From DASVEE01 sp036399695 (GTDB lineage Bacteria > Acidobacteriota > Thermoanaerobaculia > Gp7-AA8): DNA of 6,428 nucleotides. The translations under genes were made by a program, and so were the position numbers. The notes below the pieces were generated by a model that saw nothing but the letters and a program-made list of their open reading frames with translations, was not told where the DNA came from and searched no databases. Below, piece by piece: positions 1 through 4,825 of the stretch. The stretch is taken from contig DASWMP010000325.1 of NCBI GenBank assembly GCA_036399695.1, positions 1-6,428 of the forward strand, written 5' to 3'. How positions within the stretch are numbered: the stretch's first letter is position 1; every line of letters begins with the position of its first letter.

Positions 1-72
1 GGTCGTGCGCGACGTGATCTAGATCGTCTGGAGCACCGAGCCGCCCCCGGAACCTCGCGCCCGACCCCCACT

Positions 73-92
73 GGGCCCAGGGCCCTGGGCCC
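73..92. other. Perfect 20-bp GC palindrome upstream of the operon
   Basis: The 20 bases read the same on both strands and consist of GGGCCC, AGGGCCCT and GGGCCC blocks, so the element can fold as a hairpin or bind a symmetric dimer. It lies 65 bases before the speD start. It could end transcription of a gene further left, but no T-run follows it, so a simple intrinsic terminator is not supported. It could equally be an operator. The symmetry is seen directly; the role is unknown. Confidence 0.5.
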
Positions 93-132
93 GGATCCCC
101 AGGCGAAACGCAACGATCTGCTCCGCTTACCG

Positions 133-138
133 TACAAT
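133..138 (+). promoter_or_regulatory. Possible -10 box (TACAAT) for the operon
   Basis: TACAAT differs from the consensus TATAAT at one position and lies 19 bases before the speD start codon, which would give a very short leader. No convincing -35 hexamer is found 16-18 bases upstream: the bases near 110-115 are GCAACG. The site is reported only because it is the one AT-leaning word in a GC-rich leader; it may be chance. Confidence 0.25.
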
Positions 139-157
139 CCATCGGACCGTCCGAACG

Positions 158-523
158 ATGCACATCGGCAGTGAATGGCTGGTAGAGGCGGCGGGGTGCC
201 GCGCGGAGGCGCTGCGAAGCGTCGACACGCTCCGTCTTCTTTTTTCGCGCATCCTCGGCGAGCTCTCGCTCAACGCGCTGCACGAGCCGCGGTGGCACGT
301 CTTTCCGGGCGAAGGCGGGATCACCGGCTTTGTGATGCTCACCGAGTCGCACCTGGCCTGCCACACCTATCCTGAGCATGGCGTCATCGCCATAAATCTC
401 TATTGCTGCCGTCCCCGTCCCGAGTGGCCGTGGGAAGCGCGGCTCGCCGAGCTCCTCGGCGCGGAGGACGTACGGGTGCGCGTCGTCGAGCGTGCCATGG
501 CCGTGGCCGAGGCGGTGACGTAG
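158..523 (+). CDS. speD: S-adenosylmethionine decarboxylase, SpeD-type proenzyme
   Basis: This 121-residue protein matches the short bacterial/archaeal AdoMetDC family, which makes decarboxylated S-adenosylmethionine, the aminopropyl donor for spermidine-type synthesis. The family is made as a proenzyme that cleaves itself before a serine and turns that serine into the pyruvoyl cofactor. The key motif is TESHLACHTYPEHG at 62-75: Ser64 is the expected cleavage and pyruvoyl residue, His69 the processing histidine, and Cys84 lies 20 residues after Ser64, as in Thermotoga AdoMetDC (Ser63, His68, Cys83). The N-terminal GSEWLVEAAGC also fits the family. Length is normal and the gene looks intact. 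The ATG at 158 is the first usual start codon after an in-frame stop at 20-22, although no clear Shine-Dalgarno site precedes it. The stop is one base before the next gene, so translational coupling is likely. The cytoplasmic product should feed the SpeE-like enzyme at 3235-4734. Confidence 0.93.
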   Translation: MHIGSEWLVEAAGCRAEALRSVDTLRLLFSRILGELSLNALHEPRWHVFPGEGGITGFVMLTESHLACHTYPEHGVIAINLYCCRPRPEWPWEARLAELLGAEDVRVRVVERAMAVAEAVT

Positions 524-524
524 C

Positions 525-2579
525 GTGAGCACCGCGAACTGCCCCTCCTGCGGCGGCCCGATCGAGTTCAAGATCGGCTCCTCCGTCGTCATCGTCTGCA
601 ACTACTGCCGCTCCGTCGTCGCACGGACGGACGTCGGCTACGAGGCGCTCGGCAAAGTCGCGGCGCTCATCGATACCGGCTCGTCCATCCGTGTGAACGA
701 AGGGGGCCGCTTCCGCGGCACCGGCTTCCGCATCACCGGCCGCACGCAGATGCGCCATCAGGCGGGCGGTACGTGGGACGAGTGGTACGCGGCCTTCGAC
801 GACGGCCGGTGGGGCTGGCTGGCCGAGGCGCAGGGGCGTTACTACATGACGTTCCAGGTGGCGGCGCCGGCGCCCGCGTACGAGCAACTGCAGCTCGGCG
901 ACAAGATCTCCCTGCCCGAGGACATGACCGTCACGGAGCTGGGGGAGGCGGCGCTGGCCTCGGCCGAAGGGGAGATCCCCTGGCGTCCCACGCCGGGCGA
1001 TACGTACGAGTACGCCGATCTCTCCGGTCCGGAGAAGCGCTTCGCCACCATCGATTACAGCGAAGAGAAGCCGCTCGTCTTCAAGGGCTTCGAGACGAAC
1101 CTCGGCGAGCTGGGGATCCGTATCGATCCGCGGTCGACGACGCGCATGCCCGTCGTCCGTCTCAACTGCACGAAGTGCGGCGGGCCGCTCGACCTCAAGG
1201 CGCCGGACAAGGCGGAGCGCATCTGGTGCCCGAACTGCGGCTCCGGCCACGACGTCACGCAGGGGAACCTGCAGTACATCGGGGCGCTCAAGAAGAAGAA
1301 GGTCGCGCCGTTCGTGGAGCTCGGGTCGACCGGCACGTTCGACGGCGTCCCGTACGTCCTGGCCGGCTTCATGGAGCGGTACGTCAAGTTCGACCGCAAC
1401 TACTACTGGACCGAGTACCTTCTCTATAACGCCGAGAAGAGCTATCGCTGGCTGGTGAACAGCGACGGACACTGGACGTTCGTGACGCCGCTGAGCGCGG
1501 GTGACGTGAACGACCAGACGCCGGCCGGCGTCTCGAAGTACATCCACTACGGCCGCAAGCGTTTCAAGCTGTTCCAGGATGCGCCGGCGACCGTCTCGTA
1601 CGTCCTCGGCGAGTTTTACTGGAAGGTGCAGCAGGGGGAGAAGGTCTTCGCCGTCGATTACATCGCCGCGCCGGAAGGGATCTCGAAGGAGATCACGCAG
1701 GGGAAGGGCGGCGAGATCAATTACTCGCATTCGCTCTACCTGAAAGCGCGCGAGGTGGAGCAGGCGTTCGGCATCGACGGCCTGCACTCGGCTCCCCCTG
1801 TCGCGCCGACGCAGCCGTTCCCCGGGCCGCGGCTCGGCTGCCCCTGGGCGATCCTGAGTGGATTGCTGATGCTGCTGGCGATCGCCATCTGGGCCACGCG
1901 TCCGAATCACGTCGTCTACAAGGACGTGCTCGACCTGACGGCGCCGGTGACGGCGGCGGAGACGACGAGCAGCGCCGGCACGACGACGGAGACGACAGCC
2001 ACCGATACGACGGCCACCGATACGACGGGGACCGCCGCCACGTCGACGACGCCGGGCTGGGGGGAGTACAGCGCCACGACGTCGACGCCGCCGCAGGAGC
2101 AGCGCCGCGCGTTCTTCACACCGACGTTCACGGTGAGCGGCGGGAAGAACCTGCGGGTGACGGCGAAGGCGAACGTCGACAATTCCTGGATCTTCGTGGC
2201 CGGCGATCTGGTGAACGAAGGCACGGGCGCGCTCGAATCGTTCGAGATGCCGATCGAGTACTACCACGGCAGCGACGGCGGCGAATCGGGGAGCGAAGGG
2301 GACCGGGACAAGACGGTCTACCTCTCGGCGATGCCGGCCGGGAAGTATTCGATGCGGGTGGAAGCGCAGTGGGACCCGGCCAAACCGCCGCCCCCGCTGC
2401 ACGTGGAGATACGCGAAGGGGTCTTCCGTTTCAGCCACTTCGTGCTCGCCTTCATCGCCCTCTCGATCATCCCGCTCATCGTGGCGCTCTGGAAGTTCCG
2501 CTGGGAAACGCAGCGCTGGAAAGACAGCTCACACAGTCCGTTCGGGCAACAGGAAACGGATGATGACGAAGAAGAATAG
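525..2579 (+). CDS. Membrane protein with two zinc-ribbon/DUF4178 units and an extracytoplasmic domain
   Basis: The protein has 684 residues. A zinc ribbon (C6-x2-C9 ... C25-x2-C28) is followed by a DUF4178-like domain at about 50-190, containing WDEWYAAFDDGRWGWLAEAQGRYY near 84-107. The pair is then repeated: a second ribbon (C215-x2-C218 ... C235-x2-C238) and a second DUF4178-like domain at about 264-405, with YYWTEYLLYNAEKSYRWLV in the matching place. A membrane span follows at about 439-457, then a Thr/Ala/Ser-rich linker at 478-522, a beta-rich domain at about 530-632, a second span at about 636-657 and a very acidic tail (TDDDEEE). The likely topology puts both ends in the cytoplasm and the linker plus beta domain outside. 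The GTG start lies one base after the speD stop and just before the first ribbon, so it is preferred. DUF4178 has no established biochemical activity; genes of this family are found beside polyamine genes and DUF350. A role as sensor or scaffold of the system is inference. The domain name rests on pattern recognition. Confidence 0.85.
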   Translation: MSTANCPSCGGPIEFKIGSSVVIVCNYCRSVVARTDVGYEALGKVAALIDTGSSIRVNEGGRFRGTGFRITGRTQMRHQAGGTWDEWYAAFDDGRWGWLAEAQGRYYMTFQVAAPAPAYEQLQLGDKISLPEDMTVTELGEAALASAEGEIPWRPTPGDTYEYADLSGPEKRFATIDYSEEKPLVFKGFETNLGELGIRIDPRSTTRMPVVRLNCTKCGGPLDLKAPDKAERIWCPNCGSGHDVTQGNLQYIGALKKKKVAPFVELGSTGTFDGVPYVLAGFMERYVKFDRNYYWTEYLLYNAEKSYRWLVNSDGHWTFVTPLSAGDVNDQTPAGVSKYIHYGRKRFKLFQDAPATVSYVLGEFYWKVQQGEKVFAVDYIAAPEGISKEITQGKGGEINYSHSLYLKAREVEQAFGIDGLHSAPPVAPTQPFPGPRLGCPWAILSGLLMLLAIAIWATRPNHVVYKDVLDLTAPVTAAETTSSAGTTTETTATDTTATDTTGTAATSTTPGWGEYSATTSTPPQEQRRAFFTPTFTVSGGKNLRVTAKANVDNSWIFVAGDLVNEGTGALESFEMPIEYYHGSDGGESGSEGDRDKTVYLSAMPAGKYSMRVEAQWDPAKPPPPLHVEIREGVFRFSHFVLAFIALSIIPLIVALWKFRWETQRWKDSSHSPFGQQETDDDEEE
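1998..2027 (+). repeat. 15-bp exact tandem duplication in the Thr-rich linker
   Basis: Two identical 15-base copies (1998-2012 and 2013-2027) encode ATDTT twice in the low-complexity linker of the DUF4178 protein. They keep the reading frame. This looks like simple slippage expansion of a flexible extracytoplasmic spacer. Confidence 0.85.
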
Positions 2580-2714
2580 TTGGCAGTTGGCAGTTGGCGG
2601 TTGGCAGGGGAGAGGTGGGTTGTTGGTTGTTGGCTTTTGGTTCCCCCACCAACAACCAAAAACCAACAACGGTTTCCCCTCCACTGCCAACCGCCAACTG
2701 CCAACCGCCAACTA
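2577..2714. repeat. Heptamer-repeat long hairpin 1 (TTGGCAG type)
   Basis: The left arm at 2580-2607 is four tandem 7-base words: TTGGCAG, TTGGCAG, TTGGCGG, TTGGCAG. The right arm at 2684-2711 is CTGCCAA, CCGCCAA, CTGCCAA, CCGCCAA. The arms are reverse complements over 28 bases with one mismatch. Pairing continues three bases outward (2577-2579 with 2712-2714), so the TAG stop codon of the DUF4178 gene sits in the foot of the stem. The space between the arms holds a second inverted repeat of a different heptamer. The element fills almost the whole gap before the next gene and ends five bases before its ribosome binding site. Its role is unknown; possibilities include mRNA processing or stability, or a dispersed mobile or palindromic repeat. 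Confidence 0.92.
2618..2672. repeat. Nested inner inverted repeat (TTGTTGG type) inside hairpin 1
   Basis: The left half contains TTGTTGG at 2620-2626 and 2627-2633, then CTTTTGG to 2640. The right half from 2649 reads CCAACAA, CCAAAAA, CCAACAA. Aligned over 24 bases the halves match at about 19, with an eight-base loop at 2641-2648. The heptamer differs from that of the outer arms but is the word used in hairpin 2 at 3150-3227, with which it shares a 22-base identical block. Confidence 0.85.
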
Positions 2715-2718
2715 AAGC

Positions 2719-2724
2719 AAGGAG
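2719..2724 (+). promoter_or_regulatory. Ribosome binding site AAGGAG for the 58-residue gene
   Basis: AAGGAG lies six bases before the ATG at 2731. It supports a short gene that could easily be missed and fixes its start. It is one of only two strong Shine-Dalgarno sites in the window. Confidence 0.85.
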
Positions 2725-2730
2725 ACAACC

Positions 2731-2907
2731 ATGGGTCGCTGGCTCTACATGATCATCGGTGTCGGTCTGCTCGGGCTCTACAGCATGGTGGAGTTGCGCG
2801 GGCTGGAGTTCCGGCAGACCAAAAAGGGATTCGTTCCGCAGGGCGTGCGCGGCAAGCAGAGCGGGACACGCTCGTTCTGGTACAGCGGTTATCGAGGAGG
2901 GAAGTGA
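2731..2907 (+). CDS. Small single-span membrane protein, 58 residues
   Basis: I do not recognise a named family. The protein starts MGRWLYMIIGVGLLGLYSMV, giving one membrane span at about residues 4-20, and continues with a basic, glycine-rich soluble part rich in K, R, F and Y (RQTKKGFVPQGVRGKQSG, then WYSGYRGGK at the end). The basic tail is probably cytoplasmic by the positive-inside rule. Evidence that the gene is real: a strong AAGGAG site six bases upstream, a one-base overlap of its TGA with the ATG of the DUF350 gene (TGATG), and a GAGGAGG site for that gene inside its last codons. It is therefore probably translated together with the DUF350 protein and may be its membrane partner; that role is inference. 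Confidence 0.85.
   Translation: MGRWLYMIIGVGLLGLYSMVELRGLEFRQTKKGFVPQGVRGKQSGTRSFWYSGYRGGK
2894..2900 (+). promoter_or_regulatory. Ribosome binding site GAGGAGG for the DUF350 gene
   Basis: GAGGAGG lies within the final codons of the 58-residue gene, six bases before the ATG at 2907. It decides the DUF350 start in preference to upstream in-frame starts that would read through the hairpin repeats. Confidence 0.88.
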
Positions 2908-3125
2908 TGGACTGGAATGTGTTCCTGAAGACCTTCATCACGACGATCGTCTACACGATCTTCGGCATCATCACGTTCGGTGTCGCCTTCTGGGCCATCG
3001 TCAAAGTCTCGCCGTTCTCGATCCGCCAGGAGATCGAAGCGGACCACAACAGCGCCCTGGCGATCCTGATCGGGTCCGTGATCCTCGGGCTGGCGATCAT
3101 CATCGCGGCGGCGTTGCACGGATGA
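2907..3125 (+). CDS. DUF350-type two-span membrane protein
   Basis: The 72-residue protein has two membrane spans, at about 8-33 and 50-70. A short polar loop between them carries REIEADHNSALAILIGSVILG (40-60), whose acidic-then-Asn-x-Ala pattern is typical of DUF350 proteins. E. coli YjfL, the familiar DUF350 member, has two such units and about twice this length; this is a single-unit form, so it would probably work as a dimer or oligomer. The start overlaps the stop of the preceding small gene and has a strong GAGGAGG site. DUF350 has no known activity. The association with a PspA homologue in the E. coli yjf operon and with polyamine genes here suggests an envelope function, which is inference. 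Confidence 0.85.
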   Translation: MDWNVFLKTFITTIVYTIFGIITFGVAFWAIVKVSPFSIRQEIEADHNSALAILIGSVILGLAIIIAAALHG

Positions 3126-3149
3126 GGCGCGCGCGCTGCGGCGCGCGCG
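3126..3149 (+). terminator. GC-only hairpin after the DUF350 gene, possible partial terminator
   Basis: A run of CG repeats at 3128-3136 pairs with 3141-3149 around a TGCG loop, giving a nine-base all-GC stem directly after the DUF350 stop codon. It is followed by TTGTTGGTTGTTGGTTT rather than a clean T-run, so full termination is doubtful. A pause or attenuation site that lowers expression of the two downstream enzymes is possible. The structure is seen directly; the function is inferred. Confidence 0.45.
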
Positions 3150-3227
3150 TTGTTGGTTGTTGGTTTCCGGTTTTCGGTGCTTCGCTCCGTCAACCAAAAA
3201 CCAACAACCAAAAACCAACAACCAACA
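3150..3227. repeat. Heptamer-repeat long hairpin 2 (TTGTTGG type)
   Basis: The left arm at 3150-3177 is TTGTTGG, TTGTTGG, TTTCCGG, TTTTCGG. The right arm at 3194-3227 is CCAAAAA, CCAACAA, CCAAAAA, CCAACAA, CCAACA. The arms pair imperfectly, mostly through the TTGG/CCAA cores. The right arm ends seven bases before the ATG of the next gene, and no Shine-Dalgarno site lies in that gap. The block 3201-3222 is identical to 2649-2670 in hairpin 1. Confidence 0.9.
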
Positions 3228-3234
3228 CGCCCCC

Positions 3235-4734
3235 ATGAATCGCACCCCCATCCTCTTCCTCAACGTCCTCATCATCGCGGCGTGCGGGCTCATTTACGAG
3301 CTGCTGGCCGGGACGGTGGCGAGTTACGTGCTCGGCGATTCGGTGACGCAGTTCTCGCTGATCATCGGGCTGTATCTCTCGGCGCTCGGCGTAGGGGCGT
3401 GGGTGTCGCGGTTCATCGAGCACGACCTGGCGGCGCGGTTCGTCGACGTCGAGATCGGCGTGGCGCTGTCGGGCGGGCTTTCCGCGCCGCTGCTGTTCAT
3501 CGCCTTCGCGCGGCTGGACTGGTTCCAGGGCTTCCTCTACGGTCTGGTGTTCATCATCGGCGTGCTCGTCGGGCTCGAGCTGCCGATCCTGATGCGCATC
3601 CTCAAGGAGCACCTCGATTTCAAGGACCTGGTCTCCCGGGTCCTCAGCTTCGACTACATCGGGTCGCTCTTCGCGGCGGTGCTCTTCCCGATGTTCCTCG
3701 TGCCGCGGCTCGGACTGGTGCGGACGTCAATCATGTTCGGGCTCCTCAACGCGCTGGTCGGGCTCTACGGGACGTATCTCCTCCGCCCGCTGATCCGCCG
3801 CGTGACGATGCTGCGCGCGCGGGCGGTGTTCGTGATCGTCGTCCTGTGCGTCGCCTTCTGGCAGGCCAACGCGCTGACGAGCTTCAGCGAGGACGGTCTC
3901 TACAACGATCCGGTGGTCTATTCGACGTCGTCGCAGTACCAGCGGATCATCGTTACCCGCAGCGACTCCGGCTTCCAGCTCTTCCTGAACGGCAACCTGC
4001 AGTTCGCATCGGCCGACGAGTACCGCTATCACGAGGCGCTCGTGCATCCGCTCATGTCCGCCGCCGGCGCGCCGAAGCGCATCCTGATCCTCGGCGGCGG
4101 CGACGGCCTGGCCGCACGCGAGGTGCTGAAGTACCCGGGTGTCGAGCATGTCACGCTCGTCGATCTCGACCCGAAGATGACCGGGTTGTCCGAGGCGTTC
4201 CCGCCGCTCGGCGAACTGAATCGCCGTGCGTTTCGCGATCCGCGTGTGACGGTCGTGAACGCCGACGCCTACGTCTGGCTGGAACAGGGGCGCGATCGCT
4301 TCGACGCCGCCGTCATCGACTTCCCGGACCCGAACTCCTTCGCGCTCGGGAAGCTCTACACGACGCGCTTCTACCGCCTGCTGCGCAACCGCCTCACGCC
4401 CGACGCCGCCATCTCGGTGCAGTCGACGTCGCCGCTCTTCGCGAGGCGCTCCTACTGGTGCGTGATCCGGACGATGGAAGCGGCGGGGCTGTCCGTGCAC
4501 CCGTACCAGACGACCGTGCCGTCGTTCGGCGTCTGGGGCTTCGCCCTGGCGAAGCAGCAGCCGTTCGACACGCCACGGCACGTGGCGGTGGCCACGCGTT
4601 TTCTCGATGAGGCTACGCTGGCGGCGATGTTCGTGTTCCCGCGGGACATGGCCCCGGTGCCGGTGGAGATCAACCGCCTCGATAACCAGATGCTGGTGCG
4701 CTACTACGAGGATGAGTGGCGGAAGTGGTCGTGA
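3235..4734 (+). CDS. Membrane-fused spermidine synthase-like aminopropyltransferase
   Basis: The protein has 499 residues. The N-terminal half carries about seven membrane spans (near 6-25, 40-58, 72-93, 98-119, 142-160, 163-185, 196-213). The C-terminal half, from about 225, is a SpeE-type Rossmann domain. Motifs in order: LNGNLQFASADEYRYHEALVHP (251-272, the family's acceptor-site region), ILILGGGDGLAAREVLKY (283-300, nucleotide loop), LVDLDP (308-313), NADAYVWL (342-349), and VIDFPDPNS (360-368), whose D362 and D365 match the two catalytic aspartates of the usual D-x-x-D-P motif. The usual G-P-A after that motif is replaced by NSF, and the linear GYQT-type features of soluble SpeE are absent, so the acceptor may not be plain putrescine. 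The family transfers an aminopropyl group from decarboxylated S-adenosylmethionine, which the upstream SpeD would supply. The ATG at 3235 is chosen because an upstream in-frame TTG at 3157 would make the protein begin with translated repeat sequence. No Shine-Dalgarno site is visible. Confidence 0.9.
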   Translation: MNRTPILFLNVLIIAACGLIYELLAGTVASYVLGDSVTQFSLIIGLYLSALGVGAWVSRFIEHDLAARFVDVEIGVALSGGLSAPLLFIAFARLDWFQGFLYGLVFIIGVLVGLELPILMRILKEHLDFKDLVSRVLSFDYIGSLFAAVLFPMFLVPRLGLVRTSIMFGLLNALVGLYGTYLLRPLIRRVTMLRARAVFVIVVLCVAFWQANALTSFSEDGLYNDPVVYSTSSQYQRIIVTRSDSGFQLFLNGNLQFASADEYRYHEALVHPLMSAAGAPKRILILGGGDGLAAREVLKYPGVEHVTLVDLDPKMTGLSEAFPPLGELNRRAFRDPRVTVVNADAYVWLEQGRDRFDAAVIDFPDPNSFALGKLYTTRFYRLLRNRLTPDAAISVQSTSPLFARRSYWCVIRTMEAAGLSVHPYQTTVPSFGVWGFALAKQQPFDTPRHVAVATRFLDEATLAAMFVFPRDMAPVPVEINRLDNQMLVRYYEDEWRKWS

Positions 4735-4738
4735 TGAC

Positions 4739-4821
4739 GGCGTTGTCCGTTTTCCGTTGCCCGTTGTCCGTGTTCTCGGCGGCGCCTTACGGACAACGGA
4801 CAACGGACAACGGACAACGCC
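4739..4821. repeat. Heptamer-repeat long hairpin 3 (GTTGTCC type)
   Basis: The left arm at 4742-4769 is GTTGTCC, GTTTTCC, GTTGCCC, GTTGTCC. The right arm at 4791-4818 is four perfect copies of GGACAAC. The arms pair over 28 bases with two mismatches. Pairing extends outward by three bases (4739-4741 with 4819-4821) and inward by about three, giving a stem of roughly 34 base pairs with a small GC-rich loop containing GGCGCC. The left arm begins just after the SpeE-like stop, and the right arm ends seven bases before the next ATG. Confidence 0.93.
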
Positions 4822-4825
4822 ACCT

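Noticed and set aside
2..22. Tail of an upstream gene (reads VVRDVI then stop)
   Set aside because: Seven codons are too few to support a gene, although a gene ending here would be natural; the palindrome at 17-26 (GATCTAGATC) may be chance.
384..2438. Long open frame on the - strand, opposite the DUF4178 gene
   Set aside because: The translation is Arg/Ala/Val-rich with no recognisable domains. It mirrors a gene with clear zinc ribbons and membrane spans, and high GC content at third positions explains the lack of stops.
2580..2906. In-frame upstream extension of the DUF350 protein
   Set aside because: The extension translates the heptamer repeats and overlaps the whole small membrane gene; the ATG at 2907 has a strong ribosome binding site.
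2580..3227. CRISPR array
   Set aside because: The repeats are 7-base words without spacers, and the arms are inverted rather than direct repeats separated by unique spacers.
3157..3234. Earlier TTG start for the SpeE-like protein
   Set aside because: It would add 26 residues of translated hairpin repeat before a normal membrane-protein N-terminus.
4607..4825. Earlier start for the flavoenzyme
   Set aside because: It would overlap the SpeE-like gene, translate the third hairpin and bury the Tat signal and lipobox.
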